A stretch of DNA of 9,664 nucleotides from an uncultured Prevotellaceae bacterium (GTDB taxonomy: Bacteria > Bacteroidota > Bacteroidia > Bacteroidales > Bacteroidaceae). Location of the stretch: contig UQST01000063.1 of NCBI GenBank assembly GCA_900543815.1, positions 1-9,664 of the forward strand, given 5' to 3'. Below the pieces are notes generated by a model. The model was not told the DNA's origin. It searched no databases and saw nothing but the letters and a program-made list of their open reading frames with translations. The position numbers and the translations under genes were made by a program. Of this stretch, positions 1-7,668 are shown one piece after another. Every line of letters starts with the position of its first letter. Positions within the stretch are counted from its first letter, which is position 1.

Positions 1-10
1 TATTCTGATT

Positions 11-781
11 CTATTTTTCGCTTCCTGAGAAAATCTTGATGCGCTGTTCCTCAGAAAGCTTGCAGATAAGGAGCGTACCATCTTCCTCGGCTACGATATA
101 ACCGTCAAGTCCCTGGATGACTACCCGCTTCTCGTTCATCGTATGGATGATGTTGTTCCTGGATTCTATCATCTCGATGTTGCTTCCTATCAAGGCATTG
201 CCGTTGAGATCCGTATGGCTCTGTGACAGCAGACTGCCCCAGGTGCCCAGGTCGCTCCATCCGAAATCAGCAGGCATCACGAAAATCTCCTCTGCCTTCT
301 CCATGATGGCATAGTCTACCGAGATACTCTCACATTCCGGATAACAGCGATCTACCTCTTCCTGCTCCTTGTCGGTACCATAGATGCTTCTCATGCTCTC
401 GAAAATCTTAGCGATGGCAGGCTGGTAAACGCGGAAAGCATTTACGATGGTGGAAGCACTCATCACGAAGATGCCGGCATTCCAGAAGAAACTCTTATCC
501 TTGATATATTCTGTAGCTGTAGCCAGATCAGGCTTCTCCTTAAACTGGTCTACGCGGAATATTTCCCTATTTCTTGCAGAAGGCGTACTCAGGTCTGCCT
601 GTATATAGCCATAGCCGGTCTCAGGACGGTTAGGCTTCATACCCAGCGTTACGATACTGTCGGTCTCGCTTGTAAACTTCATGGCAGAAGTAATCACTCT
701 TCTGAACTCATTACCATTAGTAACAATATGATCGGATCCAGAGGGAGCCGATGGTAAAACAGGAGACGGTGCCGGCATCAT
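11..781 (-). CDS. manC: Mannose-1-phosphate guanylyltransferase, 5'-truncated
   Basis: This enzyme makes GDP-mannose from mannose 1-phosphate and GTP in the cytoplasm, for surface polysaccharide and glycan synthesis. The visible product has 256 residues. It shows ETGYGYI (54-60), FKEKP (80-84), WNAGIF (100-105) and DFGWSDLGTW (172-181), all typical of the ManC/CpsB nucleotidyltransferase family, and it ends with the usual VIQGLDGYIVAEEDGTLLICK-like tail. Family members are about 350-360 residues. Here the first ~100, including the GGxGxRxxPxSR nucleotide-binding signature, are missing. Recognisable homology begins at SDHIVTN (residue 16, near base 736). Residues 1-15 are merely the antisense of gltB, so the ATG at 781 is not a real start. 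The gene as seen should be inactive. It overlaps gltB head to head by two bases at the apparent starts. The family call is firm, but whether the truncation is biological is uncertain. Confidence 0.85.
   Translation of the reverse strand: MMPAPSPVLPSAPSGSDHIVTNGNEFRRVITSAMKFTSETDSIVTLGMKPNRPETGYGYIQADLSTPSARNREIFRVDQFKEKPDLATATEYIKDKSFFWNAGIFVMSASTIVNAFRVYQPAIAKIFESMRSIYGTDKEQEEVDRCYPECESISVDYAIMEKAEEIFVMPADFGWSDLGTWGSLLSQSHTDLNGNALIGSNIEMIESRNNIIHTMNEKRVVIQGLDGYIVAEEDGTLLICKLSEEQRIKIFSGSEK
729..745. other. Junction fusing truncated manC and truncated gltB
   Basis: On the plus strand the gltB frame reads EGADGKTGDGAGI immediately before the ATG at 780, which is internal GltB sequence. It continues back to about base 741 and meets a stop codon (TGA) at 729-731. 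On the minus strand ManC homology (SDHIVTN) runs up to about base 736 and then stops. The two genes therefore meet within a few bases, both cut in mid-domain. A GGATCC palindrome lies at 734-739, and a second GATC at 730-733. The junction is directly visible; its cause (rearrangement, cloning chimera or assembly error) is inference. Confidence 0.75.
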
Positions 782-3700
782 GCTGCAAATCCCTCATGAG
801 TTTATTCTCTTGCAAGGAATTCCAGTGCCCGAGAAGGGTCACTATGGCACCGGACTTGTATTCCTGCCCAAGGACAAAGAGCGCCAGCAGGAAATCCTAT
901 CCATCATCATAGAGGAGATTGAGCGCGAAGGGCTCAATCTGATGAGGCTCAGAACCGTACCCACATGCCCGGAATGCCTTGGCGAAAGTGCAAGGGAGGT
1001 GGAACCCGACATCAAGCAACTCTTTGTGACAGGAGTTACGGATGAGGCTTTCCCACGCTTCGAGCGCACACTCTATCTGATAAGGAAGCGTATCGAGAGG
1101 CGCGTGGATGACCACGACTTCTACATCGTGAGCCTGTCCAGCAAGAACATCATCTACAAGGGTATGCTCTCGAGCACACAGGTACGAGCCTACTTCCCCG
1201 ACCTGAGCAACAGCTACTTCACCAGCGGACTGGCTCTGGTGCACAGCCGATTCAGCACCAACACCTTCCCCACCTGGTCGCTGGCACAACCCTTCCGCCT
1301 GCTGGCACACAACGGAGAGATAAACACCATACGAGGCAACCGCTCATGGATGAAAGCCCGCGAGAGTGTGCTCGACAGCGAAGCACTGGGCAGCGTGAAA
1401 GACATCAGTCCCATCATACAGCCGGGCATGAGTGACTCGGCCAGTCTGGACAATGTGTTTGAGTTCTTCGTTATGAGTGGACTCTCGCTGCCACAGGCTA
1501 TGGCCGTCATGGTACCCGAGAGCTTCAACGACAAGAACCCCATCTCGGACGAACTGAAAGCCTTCTACGAATACTACTCCATACTGATGGAACCATGGGA
1601 CGGACCTGCTGCGCTGCTCTTCAGTGACGGTCGCTATGCCGGTGGTATGCTTGACAGAAACGGTCTCCGACCCAGCCGCTACACCATTACCAACAAGGGT
1701 ATGATGGTGGTTGCAAGTGAGGTGGGCGTGATGGATTTCGAGCCTGGAGAGATAGCCGAGAAGGGACGTCTGCAACCAGGAAAACTGCTGCTCATCGATA
1801 CGCAGGAAGGCAAGATCTATTATGACGGCGAGATAAAGGACCGTCTGGCCAAGGCCCATCCCTATAAGGAGTGGTTGCGTACCAACCGCATCCAGCTGGA
1901 GAACCTGAAGAGCGGCCGTAGGGTCACCAACGAGGTAGATAATCTGGAGCGCAGGTTGCTGACATTCGGCTATGGCGAAGAGGATATCGAGAAGACCATC
2001 ATACCCATGTGTGTCAACGGTGCAGAGCCTGTAGCTGCCATGGGAAACGACACACCGCTGGCTGTAGCAAGCAAGCGCCCGCAAATCTTCTTCAATTACT
2101 TCCGCCAGCAATTTGCCCAGGTGACCAATCCGGCCATCGACCCCATCCGCGAGGAGCTGGTCATGTCGCTCACCGAATACATCGGCGCAGTAGGCTCAGG
2201 CATACTGACACCCGATGAGTCGAACTGCAAGATGGTGCGTCTGCCGCATCCCGTGCTCAACAACACGCAGCTCGACATCCTGTGCAACATACGCTACAAG
2301 GGCTTCAACACCACCAAACTGCCCATTCTGTTCCCCGTAGCCCAGGGTGAGAGCGGGCTGCGCAATGCACTGGAACAACTCTGTCACCAGGCCGAAGAGA
2401 GCGTAGATAACGGCATCAGCTATATCATCCTGAGCGACAGGGATATCGATGATGAACATGCAGCCATACCTTCATTGCTGGCTGTAAGCGCAGTGCACCA
2501 CCATCTGATAAGCGTGGGCAAGCGTGTGCAGACTGCCCTCATCGTGGAAAGCGGTGAAATACGCGAGGTGATGCATGCTGCTCTGCTCCTGGGTTATGGA
2601 GCAAGCGCCATCTGCCCCTACATGACGTTTGCCGTACTGGACGACTTGGTCAAGCGGGGTGAAATACAGGAGAACTACGAAACAGCCGAGAAGAACTATA
2701 TAAAGGCAGTGTGCAAGGGACTCTTCAAGATTATGTCGAAGATGGGCATCAGCACCATACGCTCTTATCGTGGAGCCAAGATCTTTGAGAGCATAGGACT
2801 GGGTGAACCACTCCTGCGCAAGTACTTCGGCACAGAAACAAGCACCATAGGCGGTATCGGACTGGCACACATAGCACAAGACCAGACCCGTCTGCACAAG
2901 CAGGGGTTGCTGGCAGAGAAGGAACCGGACTTCCTTCCCAACAACGGTCAGTTCAACTATCGTCGCGACGGCATCCGCCATGCATGGAATCCCGAGACCA
3001 TCAGCACGCTGCAACTGGCCACCAGACTGGGTAGCTACAAGAAGTTCAAGGAGTTCACGCAGCTGGTTGACCAGAAGGATGAGCCCATCTTCATCCGCGA
3101 TTACTTCCAGATACGCACTGCCGCCAAGCCTATTCCCATCGATGAAGTGGAGCCTGTGGAGAGCATCGTGAAGCACTTTGTCACAGGAGCCATGTCCTTT
3201 GGAGCCATCAGCATAGAGGCTCACGAAGCACTGGCACTGGCCATGAACAAACTGGGTACCCGCAGCAACACGGGCGAAGGAGGCGAAGACAGAGAGCGCT
3301 ATCACAGTTCATTCGAAGGCATATCACTAAGCAGCAAGACCAAGCAGGTGGCAAGCGGACGCTTCGGTGTGACTACAGAATATCTGGTCAACGCCGAGGA
3401 GATCCAGATAAAGGTGGCTCAAGGTGCCAAGCCAGGAGAGGGCGGACAACTCCCAGGCTTCAAGGTGAACGAGATTATCGCACACACGAGAAACAGCATA
3501 CCTGGCATCAGCCTGATTTCACCCCCACCCCACCACGACATCTACAGTATCGAGGATTTGGCACAGCTCATCTTTGACCTGAAGAATGTCAACCCCTCGG
3601 CTGCTGTAAGTGTAAAGCTGGTGGCAGAGAGCGGCGTGGGAACTATCGCTGCAGGTGTGGCCAAAGCCAATGCCGACCTCATAGTCATCAGCGGTGCCGA

Positions 3701-5078
3701 AGGCGGTACCGGCGCTTCACCTGCCAGTTCGATGCGCTTTGCAGGCATCAGCCCCGAGATAGGACTGAGTGAAGCACAACAGACACTTACCCTCAACGGT
3801 CTGCGTCATCAAGTGCGCCTGCAGACTGACGGCCAGTTGAAGACCGGCCGGGATGTGATAGCAATGGCTCTGCTGGGTGCTGACGAGTTTGCCTTTGGCA
3901 CACTTCCCCTCATCGTGCTGGGATGTGTGATGATGCGCAAATGCAACACAAACACTTGCCCGGTGGGCGTAGCTACGCAGAATCCCGAACTGAGAAAGAA
4001 GTTCCGTGGGCACTATGAATATGTGGTCAACTACTTCACTTTCCTGGCACAGGAAGTGCGCGAGTATCTGGCAGCCATGGGATTCCATTCACTCAACGAA
4101 ATCATCGGCCGAACCGACCTCATCGAGATGAAGCCGCAAGAGGCTGGAAGCAAGTCGGCCACACTGGACTTCAGCCGCCTGCTGCACACCGAGGGTGATC
4201 CGCAGCACTGGGACGGCAGAGCATTTACCCATGTGGATGACGTGAAGGACTTCGACATCCTGGCCGATACACGCGAGGCTGTACAGACGGCTCACGAGAT
4301 TCACCTCGACTACGCAATCAAGAATACCGACCGAGCTACATGCACCATGCTCTCGGGTCTGATAGCACGCAAATACGGCGAAAAAGGCTTGCCCGACAGC
4401 ACCATCAACATCAAGTTCAAGGGTTCAGCAGGCCAGAGCTTCGGCGCATTCCTCACGCGAGGAGTGAACATCAAGCTGGAAGGTGAGGCCAACGACTACT
4501 TTGCCAAGGGTCTGTCAGGTGGACGCATCAGCATACTGCCGCCTGTGCGTTCGAGCGAGAGCTTCGTAGCCGAAGACAACATCATCGCCGGCAACACCGG
4601 ACTCTATGGTGCCACATCAGGCGAACTCTATGTCAACGGACAGGTAGGCGAGCGCTTTGCCGTGAGAAACTCGGGTGCTACTGCCGTGGTGGAAGGTGCA
4701 GGAGACCATTGTTGCGAATACATGACAGGCGGACGTGTGGTGGTTCTGGGCCAGACAGGACGCAACTTTGCCGCCGGCATGTCGGGAGGAGTGGCCTATG
4801 TATGGAACAAGGAGGGCAACTTTGACTACTTCTGCAACATGGATATGGTGGAACTCTCGCTGGTGGAGGAAAGCAGCTACCGCAAGGAACTTCACGAGCT
4901 CATCCGCCAGCACTGGCTCTATACGGGTTCGCGACTGGCACGACTGATGCTCGATGACTGGAACCACCATGTAGATCAGTTCATCCAAGTAGTGCCCATT
5001 GAGTACAAGCGGGTGCTGCAGGAGGAGCAGATGAAGAAACTACAGCAGAAGATAGCCGACATAGCAAGAGACTACTAA
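780..5078 (+). CDS. gltB: Glutamate synthase large subunit, 5'-truncated
   Basis: The large (alpha) subunit of NADPH-dependent glutamate synthase releases ammonia from glutamine and adds it to 2-oxoglutarate, giving glutamate; it is cytoplasmic. The 1432 visible residues show the glutaminase domain (HSRFSTN 155-161, HNGEINT 177-183), the central domain, and the FMN-binding synthase domain (GAMSFGAIS from 803, GEGGQLPG 886-893, GAEGGTGAS 972-980). The 3Fe-4S cysteines are C1049, C1055 and C1060, in a C-x5-C-x4-C pattern, and a glycine-rich beta-helix C-terminal domain runs from about 1180 to 1400. The N-terminus is missing. In-frame GltB sequence (EGADGKTGDGAGI) precedes the ATG back to base 741, but the usual start with the catalytic Cys (DACGVG-type motif), roughly 60 residues in all, is absent. 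As drawn, glutamine-dependent activity should be lost. gltD follows after 347 bases on the same strand. The family call is certain; the start is not the native one. Confidence 0.95.
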   Translation: MLQIPHEFILLQGIPVPEKGHYGTGLVFLPKDKERQQEILSIIIEEIEREGLNLMRLRTVPTCPECLGESAREVEPDIKQLFVTGVTDEAFPRFERTLYLIRKRIERRVDDHDFYIVSLSSKNIIYKGMLSSTQVRAYFPDLSNSYFTSGLALVHSRFSTNTFPTWSLAQPFRLLAHNGEINTIRGNRSWMKARESVLDSEALGSVKDISPIIQPGMSDSASLDNVFEFFVMSGLSLPQAMAVMVPESFNDKNPISDELKAFYEYYSILMEPWDGPAALLFSDGRYAGGMLDRNGLRPSRYTITNKGMMVVASEVGVMDFEPGEIAEKGRLQPGKLLLIDTQEGKIYYDGEIKDRLAKAHPYKEWLRTNRIQLENLKSGRRVTNEVDNLERRLLTFGYGEEDIEKTIIPMCVNGAEPVAAMGNDTPLAVASKRPQIFFNYFRQQFAQVTNPAIDPIREELVMSLTEYIGAVGSGILTPDESNCKMVRLPHPVLNNTQLDILCNIRYKGFNTTKLPILFPVAQGESGLRNALEQLCHQAEESVDNGISYIILSDRDIDDEHAAIPSLLAVSAVHHHLISVGKRVQTALIVESGEIREVMHAALLLGYGASAICPYMTFAVLDDLVKRGEIQENYETAEKNYIKAVCKGLFKIMSKMGISTIRSYRGAKIFESIGLGEPLLRKYFGTETSTIGGIGLAHIAQDQTRLHKQGLLAEKEPDFLPNNGQFNYRRDGIRHAWNPETISTLQLATRLGSYKKFKEFTQLVDQKDEPIFIRDYFQIRTAAKPIPIDEVEPVESIVKHFVTGAMSFGAISIEAHEALALAMNKLGTRSNTGEGGEDRERYHSSFEGISLSSKTKQVASGRFGVTTEYLVNAEEIQIKVAQGAKPGEGGQLPGFKVNEIIAHTRNSIPGISLISPPPHHDIYSIEDLAQLIFDLKNVNPSAAVSVKLVAESGVGTIAAGVAKANADLIVISGAEGGTGASPASSMRFAGISPEIGLSEAQQTLTLNGLRHQVRLQTDGQLKTGRDVIAMALLGADEFAFGTLPLIVLGCVMMRKCNTNTCPVGVATQNPELRKKFRGHYEYVVNYFTFLAQEVREYLAAMGFHSLNEIIGRTDLIEMKPQEAGSKSATLDFSRLLHTEGDPQHWDGRAFTHVDDVKDFDILADTREAVQTAHEIHLDYAIKNTDRATCTMLSGLIARKYGEKGLPDSTINIKFKGSAGQSFGAFLTRGVNIKLEGEANDYFAKGLSGGRISILPPVRSSESFVAEDNIIAGNTGLYGATSGELYVNGQVGERFAVRNSGATAVVEGAGDHCCEYMTGGRVVVLGQTGRNFAAGMSGGVAYVWNKEGNFDYFCNMDMVELSLVEESSYRKELHELIRQHWLYTGSRLARLMLDDWNHHVDQFIQVVPIEYKRVLQEEQMKKLQQKIADIARDY

Positions 5079-5425
5079 GCCTGGCGGAGAGCATTCACGA
5101 ACGGATTCAACCAAGGATTGCGAATGAACCTCTCTGTCAAGGAAAGACAACGAAGATATATGATACGCAATAGGCTTCCATCCAAAGCAAGGCGAGGAGG
5201 AGAGGGATGCTCTTGACTATCCTTCCCACAGGAAGGCTGGTAGAGTTCTCTGCTCCACTCCTCAACGAGAGGTCGGGAGAGGGTCAGTTCCTCTCTCCCC
5301 CTTGGAGGAAGCCTGGATGGCAAGCTTCGGCACAAACAAACTTCATTAAACAAACCATTAAAACAAGCGCCTCGCATCACCTCCACTGCCTGTGCAGGGA
5401 GGAATCAGGCCACACATATTATATT
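5079..5425 (+). other. Long gltB-gltD intercistronic region
   Basis: No convincing gene is present. An open frame continuous with gltD reaches back to an ATG at 5207, but its 73 extra codons do not look like protein and GltD proteins begin at the later Met. Two hairpins stand out: CCTTCC/GGAAGG with a four-base loop (5221-5236), and GGGAGAG/CTCTCCC (5275-5281 with 5293-5299) with a further GG/CC pair inside. Neither is followed by a T run, so they are not clear terminators. I see no TAnnTTTG promoter box here, so gltD is probably transcribed from the gltB promoter, with the hairpins perhaps affecting mRNA processing or relative expression. The CT/GA-rich block 5250-5320 may be a degraded intergenic repeat; that is a guess. 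Confidence 0.45.
5221..5299 (+). repeat. Pair of hairpins upstream of gltD
   Basis: The first is a perfect 6-bp stem, CCTTCC (5221-5226) and GGAAGG (5231-5236), around loop CACA. The second pairs GGGAGAG (5275-5281) with CTCTCCC (5293-5299), continues with GG/CC after a one-base bulge, and closes on a six-base loop. Both lie in the untranslated space between gltB and gltD. Their function is unknown. Confidence 0.4.
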
Positions 5426-6802
5426 ATGGGAAATCCGAAAGCATTCTTAAGCATCCACCGCAAGGAGGCTGGCTACAGGCCAGTAGGTGAACGAATCCAC
5501 GATTTCAGCGAAGTGGAGCAGACGCTCAACACGCATGACCGACGCGAACAGGCAAGCCGATGCATGGACTGCGGTGTACCTTTCTGCCATTGGGCATGCC
5601 CGCTGGGCAACAAATGTCCCGAATGGAATGATGCACTCTACCGCGGCAAGTGGGAACTGGCTTACAAGATTCTCACCAGCACCAACCCCTTCCCGGAGTT
5701 TACAGGACGTATCTGCCCTGCCTTGTGTGAAAAGAGTTGTGTGTTGCAGCTCACCATGCATGAGCCTACCACCAACCGTGAGGACGAGTGTGCCATCATG
5801 GAACGTGCCTGGCAGGAGAGCTACATCGTTCCTTGTCCACCCGAGAAACGCACGGGCAAGAGCGTAGCTGTCATCGGCGCTGGACCTGCCGGACTCAGCA
5901 CAGCCTGGTATCTCAACCGCCAGGGACAGACCGTTGACGTGTATGATGCCAACGAGAAGGCCGGCGGACTGTTGCGCTACGGAATACCCAACTTCAAGCT
6001 ACAGAAAGAGGTCATCGACCGACGTATTCACTTGATGGAAGCCGAAGGAATACAGTTCCACTACGGCGTGCGAGTACCCCTGCAGTCCGATTCCTTCAGC
6101 ATGGAAGAGTTGGAGAAGGCCATTGGCAAGCACGATGCCTATGTGATAGCTACAGGCACTCCCACCGCACGCGACCTCAACATCCCTGGAAGGGAACTGA
6201 AAGGCGTGCATCTGGCACTTGACCTGCTGAGCCAGCAGAACCGCATCCTGGAGGGCGAATTGCCTGATGCGAAGGATCTGGTAACCGCACAAGGCAAGCA
6301 CGTGCTGGTGATAGGCGGCGGCGATACTGGCAGCGACTGCATAGGTACAGCCCATCGTCAGGGCAGCCTGAGTGTCACTCAGATAGAAATCATGCCCAAA
6401 CCACCTGTGGGTGACAATCCTGCTACTCCCTGGCCCGCCTGGCCTGTGGTGCTCAAGACAACCAGCAGCCACGAAGAAGGATGTGAGCGCCGATGGTTGC
6501 TCAACACCAATCGCTTCATCGGCAAAAACGGGAAACTCACGGGAGCCGAAGTGGAAGGTGTGGTGTGGGAGCCCAATCCACAGGGCGGACGACCAATCAT
6601 GAAGCTCGATGGACACAAGGAGATCATTCGATGCGACCTTGTCCTTCTGGCCATGGGATTTCTCAAACCACAGCATCCCCAATATCCTCAAGGTGTCTTC
6701 GTCACAGGCGATTCCGCATCAGGAGCCAGCCTGGTGGTGCGAGCCATTGCTGCAGGCAAGAAGACGGCACAGGAGGTGGAGGACTTCCTGAAGAAAGAGT
6801 AA
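5426..6802 (+). CDS. gltD: Glutamate synthase small subunit
   Basis: The small (beta) subunit of glutamate synthase takes electrons from NADPH through FAD and passes them via 4Fe-4S clusters to the FMN of GltB. The protein has 458 residues. The N-terminal cluster-binding cysteines are C46, C49, C54 and C58 (CMDCGVPFCHWAC) and C97, C101 and C105 (CPALCEKSC). The FAD site GAGPAG is at 151-156, the NADPH site GGGDTG at 297-302, and the C-terminal FAD-contacting GDSASGASLVVRA motif begins near 428. The start at 5426 is chosen because MGNPKAFL... matches the way GltD proteins begin, while the upstream in-frame extension from 5207 does not look coding. The gap between AMGF (409-412) and GDSAS is short compared with the E. 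coli protein, as far as I recall it, but nothing suggests a frameshift. It very probably forms an operon with gltB. No frame damage is seen. Confidence 0.95.
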   Translation: MGNPKAFLSIHRKEAGYRPVGERIHDFSEVEQTLNTHDRREQASRCMDCGVPFCHWACPLGNKCPEWNDALYRGKWELAYKILTSTNPFPEFTGRICPALCEKSCVLQLTMHEPTTNREDECAIMERAWQESYIVPCPPEKRTGKSVAVIGAGPAGLSTAWYLNRQGQTVDVYDANEKAGGLLRYGIPNFKLQKEVIDRRIHLMEAEGIQFHYGVRVPLQSDSFSMEELEKAIGKHDAYVIATGTPTARDLNIPGRELKGVHLALDLLSQQNRILEGELPDAKDLVTAQGKHVLVIGGGDTGSDCIGTAHRQGSLSVTQIEIMPKPPVGDNPATPWPAWPVVLKTTSSHEEGCERRWLLNTNRFIGKNGKLTGAEVEGVVWEPNPQGGRPIMKLDGHKEIIRCDLVLLAMGFLKPQHPQYPQGVFVTGDSASGASLVVRAIAAGKKTAQEVEDFLKKE

Positions 6803-6815
6803 GCATGCATGAATA

Positions 6816-6899
6816 AGGGGCAACAACCCGCCGAAGCAGGCTGACGCCCCTCTGACGGAAACATACTCTGAACAAGCAAACAGGCACGCAAAAGCCTGT
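6816..6899 (+). repeat. Small hairpins just downstream of gltD
   Basis: Two short stems follow the gltD stop codon: AGGGGC (6816-6821) with GCCCCT (6846-6851), enclosing a long loop, and ACAGGC (6880-6885) with GCCTGT (6894-6899) around an eight-base loop. Neither has a T-rich tail. They could contribute to 3' end formation of the gltBD message, but the evidence is only the base pairing. Confidence 0.3.
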
Positions 6900-6914
6900 A
6901 TAAGAGTTATATTG

Positions 6915-6960
6915 ATATAGGTAGAAGCATTTAACCATCACAAGATGCTTCTACCTATAT
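6915..6960. terminator. 16-bp perfect inverted repeat after gltD, possible terminator
   Basis: ATATAGGTAGAAGCAT (6915-6930) is exactly mirrored by its reverse complement at 6945-6960, with a 14-base loop. It lies about 110 bases past the gltD stop and is the strongest stem in this interval, so it is the best candidate for the end of the gltBD transcript. The flanks are only weakly T-rich (TCGTTTAAAC on the plus side), so classical rho-independent termination is not assured. Because a transposase remnant begins immediately after it, it could instead be left over from a mobile element. Confidence 0.45.
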
Positions 6961-6979
6961 TCGTTTAAACTTCATCATA

Positions 6980-7168
6980 ATGGCATACAATCTCACGCCA
7001 TTGTTCCGGCACGCCTTGATCAACTCCGAAAAGAAGCATTTCCTCAAGACCTTACGTTATGAGTTGCTGTCCACGCCTGCCTATCTGGGCAGAACGAAAG
7101 GCAAGCACATTTCTTTATCTGGCGAGGTCACTGAAAACGCGACAATCTTTCCTTACTATATGGGATAA
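6980..7168 (+). pseudogene. Transposase C-terminal remnant (IS4/IS1380-like)
   Basis: The 62 codons read MAYNLTPLFRHALIN, then a basic segment with LKTLRYELLSTPAYL and RTKGKHISLSG. Upstream in the same frame, before the ATG, the sequence continues as YIRLNFIIMAYNL back to a stop at 6932-6934. This resembles the end of DDE transposases of the IS4/IS1380 group, which carry a similar '...MAYNL...LFR...LKTLR...P...' stretch after the catalytic glutamate. The catalytic DDE residues and most of the protein are absent, and after residue ~50 the sequence stops looking like the family. It is therefore a decayed fragment, not a functional gene. It sits directly after the 6915-6960 inverted repeat. The family assignment is from memory of the motif pattern and is moderate at best. 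Confidence 0.5.
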
Positions 7169-7287
7169 AGGATTTCTCCTTGCCGTACGACATCGGGAAA
7201 GCCTAATGACCGATTGGGAATGAACAAGGAGATGTAGGCCTTCTGCACTTCCTGTATGTCTTCAAATCGGCGAATAGGTTGTTCTTG

Positions 7288-7380
7288 ACCGTCCAACCCA
7301 AGGCTGGACGGTGGAAGAAGCAAGCTTACTTTGCAAGGCCAGCATATATTCTCTGACCGTCCAGCCTTGGGTTGGACGGT
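7288..7380. repeat. Perfect 25-bp inverted repeat pair, each arm a hairpin
   Basis: The arms are 7288-7312 and 7356-7380 and are exact reverse complements over 25 bases, with a 43-base spacer. Each arm is itself nearly palindromic: ACCGTCCA at one end and TGGACGGT at the other. The nine-base centre is ACCCAAGGC in the first arm and GCCTTGGGT in the second. Just outside the palindromes both copies share the same flanks in direct orientation (a TG before, GGA after), so the copies can be read as direct repeats with an inverted core. The sequences are directly visible. Identity as a REP/BIME-like intergenic repeat, a recombination site or a regulatory element is open. Confidence 0.85.
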
Positions 7381-7625
7381 GGAGATATGCAATGCGCCCG
7401 TCCTGGAGGCTAAATGAATCCTGCACATAAGACATCTTCTTTTCTCTCATAAATAGAGTCGGTCTCGCATGGCCAATACCGAGCGACACATTTCCTTCCT
7501 TAAAGACGACTTCAAGAACCCATCTTCTGGAGTAAATCCTGCGAGCCTCAAAGAATCAGAGCATCATGTCCGGGCTGAGTCTTTTTTGCCTGAAAGACGT
7601 GCCGTATTCTGATTGCAGCAAAAGA

Positions 7626-7668
7626 CAACAGCAACTGCGGGCACATCATCGTGCGGCAGTTGCTGTTG
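7626..7668 (-). terminator. Rho-independent-type terminator of the minus-strand unit
   Basis: CAACAGCAACTGC (7626-7638) pairs perfectly with GCAGTTGCTGTTG (7656-7668). Inside, GCAC (7641-7644) pairs with GTGC (7651-7654). Read on the minus strand, the stem is followed by TCTTTTGC, a T-rich tail. It lies about 145 bases beyond the stop of the small gene ending at 7812, the right place and orientation to end the transcript of the two minus-strand genes. Confidence 0.65.

Noticed and set aside
2472..3305. Long antisense open frame inside gltB (277 codons), with several others such as 1344-2111
   Set aside because: These lie opposite a clearly conserved coding sequence, have odd composition rich in His, Cys and Leu, and match no family. 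They are by-products of gltB codon use.
5207..5425. Extended N-terminus of GltD from an upstream in-frame ATG
   Set aside because: The 73 extra residues do not resemble protein and span two hairpins, while the Met at 5426 begins the typical GltD sequence.
7288..7380. CRISPR-like repeat-spacer-repeat
   Set aside because: Only two copies exist, they are inverted and internally palindromic, and there are no further units or cas genes.
7288..7380. Phase-variable invertible promoter
   Set aside because: The 43-base spacer has no TAnnTTTG box (only the near match TTACTTTG), no recombinase gene is in the window, and the spacer is shorter than usual promoter switches. A flipped-core repeat is kept as a finding without this claim.
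7570..7600. Possible plus-strand terminator ending in a run of six T
   Set aside because: The stem before the T run is only about four pairs with a long loop, and no plus-strand gene lies upstream that would need it.
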